Source: Daedaleopsis sinensis
Lineage: Eukaryota; Basidiomycota; Agaricomycetes; Polyporales; Polyporaceae
Length of the DNA stretch: 64,000 nucleotides
Direction: 5' to 3'
Assembly: GCA_033807695.1 (NCBI GenBank)
Contig: CM066303.1
Coordinates: forward strand, 3,658,001 to 3,722,000
Positions within the stretch are counted from its first letter, which is position 1; each line of letters opens with the position of its first letter. A program made the translations under genes and the position numbers. Positions 1 through 11,889 of this stretch are shown in pieces. Below the pieces are notes generated by a model. The model saw only the letters and a program-made list of their open reading frames with translations. It made no database searches and was not told the DNA's origin.

Positions 1-1394
1 GTTGCCGTAGATCGGACCAGGATTATACACATGTCTGTCTACCGTACTACGTAGCGACTTGCACGTAAGTGCCCGCGCTCCGATTCTGTCAGTCCCGAAG
101 CATGTTGATGATTCCTGCACAGATCGTGGACGCGCCCTGCTCGACGTCTTTCGCAGCAGTCTGGGCTTCTTCCCGGCTGTCGTGATCTCGTTCGCGGTGG
201 TCCATTCATGGTGAGTAGATACGCACTTTCTCGCACCCCCAGTCCGAGTACTGACGATGTATATACCGGACGCGAAAGTGCGCTCGGCTGGTGCGACACT
301 GCGACGCCAACTATGAGGAGTCAAGATGTCGTCCATGGGAGAGGGCCGGTCTGCGAACACTAATACGACAACGTCGCACCGGTTCGTTCGGCAAATCACT
401 ATGTCCTCACAGACCATGTCTGCACCGCACCCGGTGGGTTATGCGCGGTACGCCCAAGCCGACATGACTAGCCACAGACCAAGGTGAGCCGCAAAGCTAT
501 ACACACTCTGGTCGTACATTGACCACATGCACCGTGGTGCGTGCTGGGTAAAATTCGCTCCCTCCTCCACAGAACGCTGGGAATGGATAGGGAGGCACAC
601 TGTCCGCGTTCCCTATTACAACGCGACCACGACTGCGGTAGGACCACCATGTTGTGCTCCAAAGTGAAGCGCATCGCGTGATTCATAGACACAACGCTCA
701 TGGTGGCTTTCGATCTCTCGTCGAACTCGTGGAGCGCATCCATGTCGCGGCTGCGAACATGCGAGGACGGGGGACACAGCCCAGTACGAACGAACATCTC
801 GGATGAGTGACACCGGTCATACTGACCATGGTGTTCTGACGTCCGAGTCAGGTTCCATTCCTCGTGTGTCCGAACTGCTTATATATGCGCACTGCCCAAC
901 CGCATTTGCACCGGCCGAGCGTTTCGTCACAGGGATCTAGGTCGCCTGCTTAGCGTCGCTAGCAGCCTTGTAAGACTAACGCAACCCTATAGCTCGAGCA
1001 CATTGATTACCTTCGAGTGCCATGAACGACGTCGTCCCGAACACACCGCTTGAGACAATGTGGCTACTACCGGTGTGAAGATGGTGCACATGTCTTAGCT
1101 GATAGCGATGGACGCACCTTCAATATTCAATTGCAAGTAGCTAGCTCCAAGTGCTGTCACGAGCGGATACAGACGACATCGGGCGGCCTGCGTCTGACTC
1201 TAATAACAGACATTTACGGTGATATTTGACATGTTTTGACAGCTCTAGGTGTCTTCTTCGGTCCTCGTGGTGGTTCAGAGCGCGCAGGAGCGTGCATGAT
1301 CCGGACACCTGGCGTACGCACTCTGTCCCCTTCCTCTACCATCGCCAGCAGGCCCCCGCTCACCATCGTACGTTCTCTGCTCAAGCCCTTCCGT
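1..1394 (+). repeat. Upstream block U, copy 1 (5' flank of DUF6535 gene 1)
   Basis: No intact gene is seen. Positions about 80-330 resemble 21,980-22,140 and 36,840-37,000: a recurring short exon-like stretch, then a GT..AG intron-like gap, then a block reading GACGCGCACAG-like. Positions about 880-1,390 align with 29,220-29,735 and, in the last 200 bases, with 40,430-40,630. The shared part includes TAATA(A)CAGACATT, TTTGACAGCTCT and CCTCGTGGTGGTTCAGAGC. This is duplicated promoter and 5' sequence of the DUF6535 genes. Confidence 0.6.
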
Positions 1395-3818
1395 ATGTCG
1401 AACGAAGAGCCTGTACCACCGCAATCCGAAATGGCAGCACTCTCCGCTGGATCTCTAGAGCAGAACCATGAATCGGGACCTACTATTCGTGAGAACGCAC
1501 ATGGTGAAAACGGCGGTGCTACACTCGTATGTCGCGGTCCCATAGTCTCTACGGTGATATTGTCTGAGTGAGATGTGCATAGGATACAGAGCCTACCGAA
1601 TCAGAGCCACTGCCGCCCTTCTTAGGTGGCTGCAAGATACCGAGCCCAGAGGTATGAGTTGCCATATCATCATCGGTCACTTGTAAGATCCTCATCGAGC
1701 ACAGACACGATGGTACGAGCGGCAGAAGACCTTATTCACCGAAGAGGAGAAGGCTGAATCAAGGAAGGAAATCGCGGAGATTGTGAAGCAGTACAGCGAT
1801 GACATGGTCAAGCGTTGGAAGGAGGAGATGGACACACTACTCGTATATGTGCGTGACCCGTATCTTCATGACGTTGCGACCAATATGCGAGCTTCACATA
1901 CACAGGCCGGCCTGTTCTCCGCTGTCCTCACAGCATTCAACGTTCAATCATACCTACTCCTCACTCCGCCGCCTCCAGATCCCGTCCTCGCTACCCTCCA
2001 GCAGATCTCGCTGCAGCTCAACAGCTTCGCAATCAATCCTCCCCTCGTGAACTCGACGCAGCCTGCGAGCACCCTGACGGCCGCTCCCGCTCCCGCTCCC
2101 GAACGCTGGGCCGTGGTCTTGAATGTACTGTGGTTTTCGAGTCTCATCTTCAGCCTGTCCGCTGCATCAGTCGCCATCATGGTCAAGCAATGGCTGGCCG
2201 AGTACAGCACCGGCATCTCAGGATCCTCCCCTCATATTGCACGTATTCGGCAGCATCGACTGAACAGCCTCAGGAGGTGGGGGGTTGCTGAGATCATCGG
2301 TGTTCTACCTGTTCTCCTGCAAATCGCGTTGTCCCTGTTCTTTGCCGGCATGCTCGTCCTATTGTGGCATCTCAATCATACTGTCGCCATCGTTGCAACC
2401 ATCCTGGTTGGAGCACTATTTGTTGTCACACTCGTCACAATCGTCCTGCCAGCCCTCAGCCGTAACTGCTGCTATATCTCGCCACCCGCTATTGGATTTG
2501 CTTTGGCGGCGCTTCCTCTTGCTCGTACTTTATCTATGCTGTCTTGGAGGGTTTATCGTAAACTACCATCCAGTCACTGGGCAGAGCGAGCGGCCAGGAA
2601 GGTGTACGACTATATGGAAGAGTCCGACCTAGCATTGACCATACGCGGAAAGGAGCTCAAGGCCGTTTCTGACGACCAAGAGAAACTCGACGCTGATATG
2701 GCTACCGCGGCATTCACCACCACTCTGGACCCTCGCAATATCACCGCCGCTATGCCCATTGTCACGACGCTGAATTTCGAACACGCCTTTCCTTACTTCT
2801 CGCAGATCAAGGATGAACTGACAGGATGCCAGCAATGGCACAATGTTTACCACCAGGTGCCCTGTCATGTATTATCTAGTGGACTCTTGGCCACAGCCGC
2901 TGCCATGAAGAGCTATACTCCGGACACAGACATAGCCGACTGGGCAGATAAGCTCGAACGGTCTCTACGACATTACCCAGAACGCAATACAGGTCCATCC
3001 GACATCTGCATGGACCTTGTGAGCGTAGTATCTCAAGACCTTGCAGCTCCGTACCCCGCGTGCGAATTTCCTCTGCTTCGTCGTGATCTGTGTTGGTCAC
3101 TTCAACGTGTCTATAGAAATCGGAAGACACTGAGTGCACAAGCCGAAAAGCGGGGTGAGCAGCAGCTAGAGTCTTGATCACCATTGGCACATTACGGAAT
3201 AAACTGACATGTGTGCCTTAGTAGCCGCAGTTTTTTTAACACGGCTACGATTTCAAATTCAGGCGGGGCTTGAAGGAAACGATTTCCAGGTTGTTAATCA
3301 GTATGGATGGGTGGCCACTGTGCCGCCGTTGTTCTATGCCCTACATCATGCAGCAAGCGAGGAAGAGTTTCTGCAGGTCTGGGCCCATCCGCACTGTGGA
3401 CTTGAAGAGATTCTCCGATGTCTCGCTTTGCCCGCTACAGAACTCACTGCAGGGATCTGGTCTGGCATCTTCCGTGAGCTTCGAGACGTGCTGGAGACGG
3501 GTCGGAATGCAGAAGTACTGCTCTTTGACGAGCTCAGAGAGGCATTGCAAATCAAAAAAGTGGAGTTCAGGGAGTGGAGAACGGAGATCGAACACTGTCT
3601 GGTACAAGTCAAGGATTGGATCTCACGAGTCACTCAGAACTTGAGTCCGGTAAGAGTGTTATCCTAGTATTTTCGACTCGCAGATCTGACACGCAATTTA
3701 TATACAGCCGCCTGTGCAAGAGTCCACTGGTGCATCATGGCAACAGCGGCATGCCCGCATATCCTCTAGTAGTCAGATTAGGCTCTCCGACGCTCTTCCT
3801 CCTCAGCCTGTGTTTTGA
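1395..3818 (+). CDS. DUF6535 membrane protein, paralogue 1 (intact, 6 exons)
   Basis: Function is unknown for this basidiomycete family. My exon model is 1395-1526, 1592-1651, 1705-1848, 1906-3154, 3222-3649 and 3708-3818, giving 2,124 nt or 707 residues. All junctions are GT..AG and the sum is divisible by three. Residues 65-112 are hydrophilic and charged, ending in the family motif EEMDTLLVY. AGLFSAVLTAFNVQSY follows at about 113. Hydrophobic segments lie near 182-206 (ending in the hallmark KQWL), 244-266 and 272-296, with a weaker one near 307-320. The C-terminal half is soluble and rich in Ala, Leu and Trp. The start ATG was chosen because the same CGCTATGTC-type context begins paralogue 6 and both pseudogenes. 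The 57-nt third intron is in frame without a stop, so retention would add 19 residues. The gene is followed by block S and is most like paralogue 4. Confidence 0.85.
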
Positions 3819-5690
3819 TACTGCAGCGAGTTATGATCGGCTGCCAACCACCCGTGTCATGATTTAGGTACTACTAGCTTGGCTCTCACTCATCCGACCG
3901 CAAGAATTCGCTTCAATGCTCCCCGCCTGCACCTATTCCTTCGCTCATCTCTCCGCAGAATTCATACTCATCTCACATATCGCCCGCGTACCAAACACTC
4001 GACTATGGGCGTTCGTCTCTGCACGCTCACTTCCGCACGCTCATATCCTCCTCCTCTATTCAACCCACGTGCCGACAATCGACTCCCTGACCTCCGGGCG
4101 CGGATGAACACACCGCGGTACATCCACATGATGGAGAGGATCGCACCGCGCACGGTCGTCTCCATCGGCCACTATCACCTTCAGAGCTGCGTCACAATCG
4201 TCAACTCTGCTCATATTCGGACATCCGTACTGCATGAGCTCCCCTGCACAATCGATCACCGCACGCCCTGCTACAACCTTCTACGCCGCTTCATGCTCCG
4301 CCTCCACTCCAGAGTATATTCAAGTTCATGTCCGAACGATTGCGTCTCTCACGGACTCGATATCCGAGTCCTTGACACCCACAATCGAACCCCGCTATCT
4401 ATCGGTCCTTGGCTCGCCATTGCTCGAGCGTATCCGCATCTCAGGACGGCCGTCGTGGATACGCACGTTAATGTCTGGTACTGTGATGACGAAGAGGGGT
4501 CTAGTCACTGCGCATGTCGCAACTGACTTCTCAAGTCATTTCCTACCCGCTGCTCTGCGTGCTCTACCCACCTCGCCTCCCTCTCGATACACCTATATCT
4601 CAACACTATCACACCCTGCTCGCTGTCCTACTCGCTGTGGAGTCAAGCTACCATGACATTCGAGCACCATAGACCGGCCCTGTCTTCAACAGACTGACGG
4701 TGTCCTGCAGCCGTTTCACGCTGTTCCCACTTCCAGGAATCCCATGACCCCTCCTTTTCCTTCGATATACTCGTACTCGTACCTAGCTCTCGACAGTTCA
4801 AACAACCGGACAACTTTCCTCATTCTCTGTCTTCAACAGACCGACGGCTACCCCGTGTCCCGAACCTGTTCCGCTCGCTCTGTACTCTCCGTACTGTCTC
4901 TTCCGTCCGACCCCCAACTTCGCACATCTCTTTTGGTCCCCTACACGTCTTTCGTACTATCCAGCGTTCACTTTCCTGCCCAACACCGCTCTCAATGTAG
5001 CTCCTTCGCCAAGATTTCCTCGACGTTCTCGCGCGAGTCGCATCCCCGAACCCGACCTAACCAGAACGTAAGTCGGTGACAATGTTCTAGCTCAAGCTCG
5101 TGAACTCACACTTCAGTGCGCGTTGCCCAGCTGGTCATCCACCTCGCACCTCGCACGGCAGCAGAGCTGCCGAGCAAGCTGGCTGTCTACGATAGACACT
5201 ACGACCGGTGCGTCATTCACCACAACTCTAGTAGTGAGTTTGCTTTCTGAGCTGCTCGTTCGTCAGGAGCTCACCGAACACCGTACAGGGCACCATGGCA
5301 CTCCGACAGGACAGCTTCTCGGGCTCGCCGCTGACAGGTTCGCTGTCGCGACTCGTGGCGGCTCCAGCTGTTCCGTCGCGTCTCCGAGCCCGTCGCAGGC
5401 TGTCCGTGTGATCCAAAGTGCACTCCCCTACATACACATACAAGAGCGCGGAGGTGTACGAGAGCATCAGCGCAGGTCCCTGCCGGACCATGTTCATCAC
5501 GAGGTGCATGCAGGGCTCGGCTACGCGATCGTCGACTTCCCTCGCCATGCACGTTCACGCGCCTGAACAATCGCACCTGTCTCGCGCACATCCGGGTCAG
5601 CTACCTGCTCGCGCTCTGGGGACTCGAGGAGACGCACCTCGCGTCCGTGTCGGACGAGCAGACCGTTCCCAGCAGCCTCGATCCCGTTCC
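3819..5690 (+). repeat. Downstream block S, copy 1
   Basis: This stretch has no gene I can support. It is a diverged copy of the DNA that follows paralogues 4 (32,179-33,200) and 6 (43,173-44,280). The best matched parts are 4,100-4,230 with 43,460-43,550, and 4,660-5,050 with 32,340-32,640 and 43,840-44,130. GTCTTCAACAGAC occurs twice here (about 4,682 and 4,830) with equivalent pairs in copy 2 and, less exactly, copy 3, so the block carries an old internal duplication. Fragments between 5,100 and 5,840 look protein-like in shifting frames. They could be a decayed gene, but I cannot name it. Confidence 0.5.
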
Positions 5691-7580
5691 GCGACCGCAG
5701 CCCGCAGAATCCCGTCCGGCCGGACGCTGGCGGCCATCGAGAACGTCCGGAGACAGAACCGCTTAACGAGAAGGGGCGGCGCTGACGTACGTACCGATAT
5801 CCCAGTCCAGCTACGAGGGAGCGGCGAGGGAAACGTCGCATGACGTTGAGAACAAAATGGCAACGTCGAGTCGGGGTAATTGCGGGATCTCGCATTGACA
5901 AGCGTTGGGGTCACTGACATGTACTACGGTAGAGCACAATTAGCGGATGCTGGATCATCAGCTTGAGTGCGAGGATTTCCGTTTCAGTCGAAGTTCGCAG
6001 CTAGGCTGCACACCTCGTTCTCGCGCGAGCGCCCAACCAGGCTGGGAGACGCGGATGTGCCGCTCACCGTTGAGAGGTTTCCGCAGGGCCTGCGTGTGGC
6101 TTCGGGTCGATAAGTAGCCTCGTGCCTACGAAATCAAGGGTGTGAGCACATTCGTGTAGCCGCGGTCGTCCATGCAACTCGCGACGTTGACCTTCAGCCT
6201 TCGTCGTCCACCATCCCCCGTCTTCCCTCTGCACCCATGCGCCGCTCACATGTCTCCCCTCGCGCGGTGTGACATTGAGTGAACGGTACAATGGCTCTTT
6301 CCCTTGACCACCTCACTATATCTCAAGGTCGGCCTGCGGGGCTCGACGGATCTGCGTCGGCGTACGGTGCGTGACTCGTCTCTCGGTATCGTCTCAGAGT
6401 GCATGCCACGGCTCATCCTGGCAGGCATCGTGCGGGGCATCCATTGCGCTGCACTGACTGGGCCGTGTCATGCACCTGCAGACTGTGTGGCAGGAGATGC
6501 GCACGTACTTACCCTATTCGCGACGATTGACAGCGCACGAGTTGCGTGGTGCGAGCTACCCGATGGCGCGATCGAGCCTCTGATTCGATCATTGCGTGCG
6601 GGAAGGCAGGGTGTCGTATCTTGCACGTCTCGCAGAGGAGATGCACAGGATTCGCCTGCAAGACCGCGTGCGAGTAGAGAACGCATGCGCATGATCGTGT
6701 GGCGGGCCGTGGAGGATGTATGTGCTCCGGAACGTATCATCGTGACGTCGACCTAGTCTGAGTGTTGCCGCGCCGACATCCAATTTTCGGGTCTTGTGCA
6801 GCACATCTGTGAGGTGAGAAGCTCAACATGAGCGCATGCAGGTCTCGCATGGCGGCGCATCCTGCACATCCCATCCTCGATATGTGCAAGATGCGCCTCC
6901 GGCCCTATATGTGCTCGTACCTTTCAGTTTTCGTATTTGGTACTGAGCGCAGCCGAGCTTGTGCGGATAGTTTACGAGCGCAGGGTGTCGCACGCGGACC
7001 GTAAAGTATATGCCTCGGGCGTGGTCCCGTCGCGTCGACATCCTCCTGGTGAGCCGCGTGAATATGGTACCCGGCGCCGACGCATACAGCTTCCGTTTCC
7101 GGGTCTTGCGCAGGTCTGCGGGAGCCTCGCGCGTGTGCAGTCACGCATGGCGGCGCATCCTGCACATCTCAGGACGAGATGTCCAGGATGTGCCTGCCAG
7201 AGCGGGCTCTGTGTTCGTAATCGTACCCGTCGGCTGTGTCGCGGTCGGCCGGTGTTCAGATGATGGTATTGAGGTCCCCGGGGTCGCGGAAACGGTGATG
7301 CGCATGCAATGGGCGGTTTGAGAGCGCAAAGGAGCGCATAAATGCCGAGGGGTCCCGGCGGTGTGCAAGACGGGTGTGCGCGCACCGGATGCGGGCAAGA
7401 CAGATGGACGGATGGGCGGGGTGTGCATCCGATCGTCCCTGTACCTCCCGGCTTGGTCGCGGTCGGCCGTTGTCGAGATGGATACGGAGTTGCGTTTCAA
7501 AGGATCGCGAAGCCGCGTACGGCGATGGGACCGATACGCGTGTAGTACGCGTTTTAGGAGCACGAGAGGGAACCCGAGGA
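5690..7580 (+). repeat. Composite repeat A, copy 1, left part
   Basis: It aligns with 18,480-19,760 (copy 2) and 48,540-49,937 (copy 3). The first part (5,690-6,080) shares CCGTCCGGCCGGACGCT and the TCGCGCGAG segment with 48,560-48,990. Positions 6,600-6,700 keep a protein-like reading, GRVSYLA..AEE...RIRLQDRVRVEN, that is also present in copy 2. From about 6,840 the block consists of degenerate tandem units of roughly 200-300 bases beginning GGCGGCGCATCCTGCACATC and containing GTCGCGGTCGGCCGGTGT. No intact ORF spans it. The copy is cut at 7,580 by an inserted element and resumes at about 9,922. Confidence 0.65.
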
Positions 7581-9004
7581 CATCAGCAAAAGGTGCAGAT
7601 GTATGTCAGGCCTGACAGCGCCAGATGAAGGCGATCATGTATGGTCTTATTTGTCTGGTCAGACAAATGTCCAGTCTGGCATCTGTCTGGTCAGACGAAT
7701 ACGGTCTGGTTGGTCGGACTCAATCTGACATGGTCTGGCCTAGATCTCTCGCAGGTGAGAGTCAGAACATGCCAGGTCTGACCTGTTAGCGGCATATAGA
7801 CGATCCCCCGGCGGGCCTCAGTGAGGAGTCTGACATTTCAAGCCGTCTCGGAACGCCAGGCGCTTGAATGACGCGTCCGCGCACGTCATTCACGTGATCT
7901 CTTCAGCTCCATCGGTTTGGACTCTGGAGTACAAAAATGCGAATCCGCCCCCGTCGACTCTCACTCTCACCTTGCCCTTGTACCACGACGACCATGATCC
8001 CTCCTCAATGAACACGTTCACCGCATGTGATCCTCGTCAACCAATGTGGTAGAGGGTGCCGCCCAAGCACAACACCTACTAGAAGCCTGCTGCCAAACGC
8101 CGTTGTAGATCATTGAGGTGCGTGGGCTATCCCTATCCGTATATGCGCTAACACTTGACTATATGCGCTTCAAAACAGTAAGCACTCGCTCTCCACATTC
8201 ACTCACATCCAACACTCACCTCTGTATTATCTCCAGGCCCTCTAAGGCCCTCCACAGTCTCGATTCGTCCCACGACGGTCAGCACATGCTCTCGTCTCAC
8301 GCTCTCCGATACACCCCCCACTCGAGACGGCCCCCGTCCAAGTCGTCCACCACTACAGCCCTCTCGTACGTCCGAGTCAGCCTCCAGACCTCGAAAGAAG
8401 CACTCACCTGATTTTCATTGCAGACACAGATCGAGTGCCGTTGGTGTCCTACGGAGAATCCGAACGAAAGGTGAGCTTTTACCTCGCTTCGAGTGTGCGA
8501 CTCGAACTCAACCCCGCCCGCATTCGCAGACCTGCGCAAGCATTCACTCGCATCTGCATGATGCTCATCTTCGCCCCCGCTTTCTCGCATCTCAGCGCAC
8601 GTGCACATGCGTGCACGCTATGCTCCGTTTGCACGTTGGTGGTAGTGTAGTACTGTGTATTGTCGTTTTTTGCAATATATTTGTGTGGTGTCATTCAGAG
8701 CTCGCCTGCATCCATCTACACTAATCATATTGGCCAGGTTAGAACACTCTAGTGTGTCTGCCCGGTCTTGAATGACCGTATCTGATCACCTTCTCATTGT
8801 GAATAGAACATACCCTATCAGTGCGCCATACTCACATAGTCTGACTAGACATAGCCTGATGACCCTCACCCTCGAATCTGATCACATACGATGGGCCAGA
8901 TCATACATGGTCATGTTCATAAGTCGACGGTGAAGTCGATAGAGCCAGATAGGGACGATAGTATTAGGTCATACCTGATCTTTCTAAGTACCTTTTTGCT
9001 GATG
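7581..9004. mobile_element. Non-autonomous TIR element E1 inserted in repeat A copy 1
   Basis: The left end reads CATCAGCAAAAGGT and the right end, reverse-complemented, reads CATCAGCAAAAAGGT. GAGGA flanks both ends and is a candidate 5-bp target duplication. Repeat A copy 2 reads straight through the equivalent point, which supports an insertion. The left subterminal region carries two copies of the palindrome GTCTGGTCAGAC plus several GTCTGG/CTGAC variants. No transposase ORF is seen in 1.4 kb, so it is probably a non-autonomous derivative. Its termini resemble those of element E3 (49,938-51,609). The superfamily is not determined. Confidence 0.65.
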
Positions 9005-9017
9005 GAGGAGGAGGAGG

Positions 9018-9913
9018 TATGAAGCGCCGTTTGCCGATTTATTTATTTCCCTATACTTATGTGACACCGCCACATACACATTTGTTAACGGCGCACTTGT
9101 TTCGACCGACGCACACACACACATGTTGTCTTCAGCTGACTCTCCAGTGTATGACGGGTGCAAAATATATCTATGACCTCTAGTAGGTCTCTGATGACCT
9201 CGTGTAGCTCCAGAAGGCGTGAATGCATTAGTATTTGAATTAAATCCATCTCGACGATAAGTAAACACCCAGCTTATGTAATATATCTGCCTCCTGTAGG
9301 CGCTCATTAGAGCAGAAGAGATTGGTACTAGTAGTTCTTGTTGAGTTGAAGCCCCCCGAGTTATGGTTATGCCTTGTACCTCTTCTTAGTACTCCTCAGC
9401 TTGAATACTTAGAATAAGCACTCCAACGATGGGCTTACTGAGTAAGTACTTAGTGATAAGATTTGAACTGATGGCATAAGTACTAAGTACTTCTAGTATT
9501 AATAGCCCTTTGAGACTCGTTTGAAGCCCTAGTGTACTTAATAGATCATCAGTATTTATGCATCAGTACGGACTCTAAGGCCAAACTTCAAGTACTTAAG
9601 TACACTAGCATTTAGTTGCTCGCGGGAAGCGCCATGGAGCGCCTACCACAGATTATATAAGCGGACATCCCGGGCCATCTATGCGACATTTATGCACCTT
9701 ACTGCTACGTTCAGGCCTATTATACAATGAGATAGGTCCTAAGAGAGGTACTAGAGACTGTAGGTACAGTTATGGCCGGTTTAGCACTCGATATCCACCC
9801 GGAGAAACATGTATGTGTGTGCGTTCGTCGAAACAAGTGCGCCGTTAACAAGTGTGTATGTGGCGGTGTAACATAAGTATGGGAACTAATAAATCAGCAA
9901 ACGGCGCCTCATA
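9018..9913. mobile_element. MITE-like element with ~108-bp terminal inverted repeats
   Basis: Arm 9018-9125 and the reverse complement of 9807-9913 match over about 107 bases with few differences. Both begin TATGA(A/G)GCGCCGTTTGC and contain CACCGCCACATACACA and GTTAACGGCGCACTTGTTTCG. The element is about 896 bp with no coding capacity. AGGAGGAG on both sides is a possible 8-bp target duplication, but the left flank is a GAG repeat, so the exact boundary is ambiguous. The interior (9,360-9,620) is A/T-rich with many AAGTACTT-type palindromes. It lies only 13 bases right of element E1. Confidence 0.8.
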
Positions 9914-9921
9914 AGGAGGAG

Positions 9922-11360
9922 TGTATTAGTCGAGAACGACCGGCGTAAAGGACACGCTGATGGGTCGGGTGCATGCGGTACGCGGGCTTGGGGACGTCGC
10001 GGACGCCTCCAATCGCAACAGACACGCGCACAGCGAGGGGGTTTGTCAAACGCCCAGGAGCCGGCGAACGAGGCCATGCGCGTAGAGCGCATTTTGCACG
10101 TGTTCCTGGCGGCGCGCAAGACAGCGCAGCGCAGGTTCGCGCACACCGGTACCGGACGCGTGCGCTGTCTCCTAACACGCCGGCGTGGCCGGAGTCGGAC
10201 TTGTCTGTGCAGTGTGGTGGGATCGTATTAGTGTCTCAGGGATGAACTGCCAGACTCTCGGACACGTACCACGCGTCCGGGACGCGTTTTCTAGACCCTA
10301 AGCAGAGAGGAAACGTACGGTGGGTGAGCGGCAGTATGCGCACGGAGCGCATCTTGACGGGGATGCACCACAGTTTAATCGGACCTCGTGTAGCGGCGAA
10401 TGCAGAAGTAGGGAGTCACCTGTGGACCATACCCCTCGTACACTATACATCCCTCGAATCGCCCTTTCGCTGCCGTTCAACCGGACTACACATTTGCGTC
10501 CTTTCTGAGAGGGCGGGGACCGGGCAGGCGCAGGTTTGAGCGGACGCGCAGGGTGCGTTGCACAGGGGCAGGGGAGTCAACTGGCACCGGTAGCGCACAG
10601 ACTCGGAGAGAGAGCGCAAGAGAGGATGCATGCAGCGGCGGCGGAGACGACTGCAGGAGAGAACGAGAGAACGAGCGAGAGCGCCCGCGTCTGGGTGCGC
10701 GTCATCGACTCTGCGGCAAGCGCCAAAACAAGACCAGGGCGCCTGCAGACTGCTCCTCCAAGTTCATCCTCGTCTCTATCCTTGGTCCTCCTCAGGCTGC
10801 TGCTGTCTACTGCTCTGCTCATCAAGACCGCTTGTCTTCGCTTGGTTCTGATTACTCTACCCTGGGTCTGCCCCCTTGCGACTGCATTGCGCTCACCTAA
10901 CTCCGACTCGACGCGCCTCTCTTGTGACTATCCCTATGCGCATTGCGCCCCGGCCTCCCTGGAGACTACTGGAGTGAGACTGGAGTTTTTTTGAGCCAGT
11001 GCAATACGTAAGTGACATGTCTGCATCTCCAAGCTGCACCGAACACTGTGTACCCCGTACTCAATATACGTGTTCCTTCCGTCCCTCGTCGCGCTCCTCT
11101 ATTTGGTACAACCCGAACGACGAACGTCTAAAGCTCATCCGCCTGGTGAGGCCTCCGTGCCTGTATGCTCGCGAACTCTGCACACTTGTCCGGGACCCTG
11201 GCCTTGGCTCCGTGGCCTAACCGGACATGCCTCTCGACACATTGTGAGCTTCTCTCCATAGTTCCTATACCCCGTGAAGGTCAAGCTCTCCCGCGCAAGA
11301 CATGGCACCCCCCAAAAAAGCTCCTCAATGCGCTGGTGTATGCATTACATCCACTCCCAT
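9922..11360 (+). repeat. Composite repeat A, copy 1, right part
   Basis: It aligns with 19,765-20,940 (copy 2) and 51,610-52,400 (copy 3). Shared landmarks are the GACGCTGATGGGTCGG region (9,955), GACTCGGAGAGAG (10,600), GCGTCATCGACTCTGC (10,700) and the CTCCCTGGAGAC(C/T)ACTGGAGT segment near 10,960. A splice-donor-like GTAAGTGACATG sits at 11,009. The last part (11,220-11,350) recurs at 46,345-46,500 behind block B copy 2. No intact gene is supported. Confidence 0.6.
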
Positions 11361-11889
11361 GAAGTATAGTATGTCTCGTCTCTTCCACGCGACTCGTCGC
11401 TGAGCTGTATCCCGTATCCCGTATCCCGTATTCGCAGATAAAATCGTCGGCATCTATGCCTTCCCGCGAGGGATGGCATCCTACATCTCCCGGTTCTCAG
11501 TGCTCTCGATTCTCACCGCTTTCCGCGCTCTTCGTTACGCCCGACAACTTCGTGTCGAACAGCCTGACGAACCAGCGGCCAGCGGCAGATTATCAGCTCC
11601 TCCTGCGCCTTTTCGAACCTCCTGACGACCCTCTTCGGCTGTGTCGACGGCTCCACCGAGACTCTGACGATATTTTCGAGTGTTCAATTCGCCCCCCGCT
11701 GTAAGGACAGCAGGGCGTACGTCGGCGCGATCCGTCTCGTTTCATCATCTTCGGCGTGCTCCTCTCCGACCTTCTGCCCTGAAACCACAAGATCGGGCTC
11801 CTGACTGAGCCGTGGGCCACAGGTGCGTCGTTTGTCTGCGCTGCGTGCGGACCCCGCTGAATGTCCTGAAGATCGGTCCGCCGTAGGGG
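11361..11889. other. Intergenic stretch before the sugar-transporter pseudogene
   Basis: GTATCCC is tandemly repeated three times near 11,410-11,430. I see no reliable gene. Weak protein-like readings around 11,750-11,880 could be the decayed N-terminal half of the transporter that follows, but the frame breaks every few codons. Confidence 0.35.

Noticed and set aside
3879..4526. 215-codon + frame in block S copy 1
   Set aside because: The frame is not kept in S copies 2 and 3, and the composition is not protein-like.
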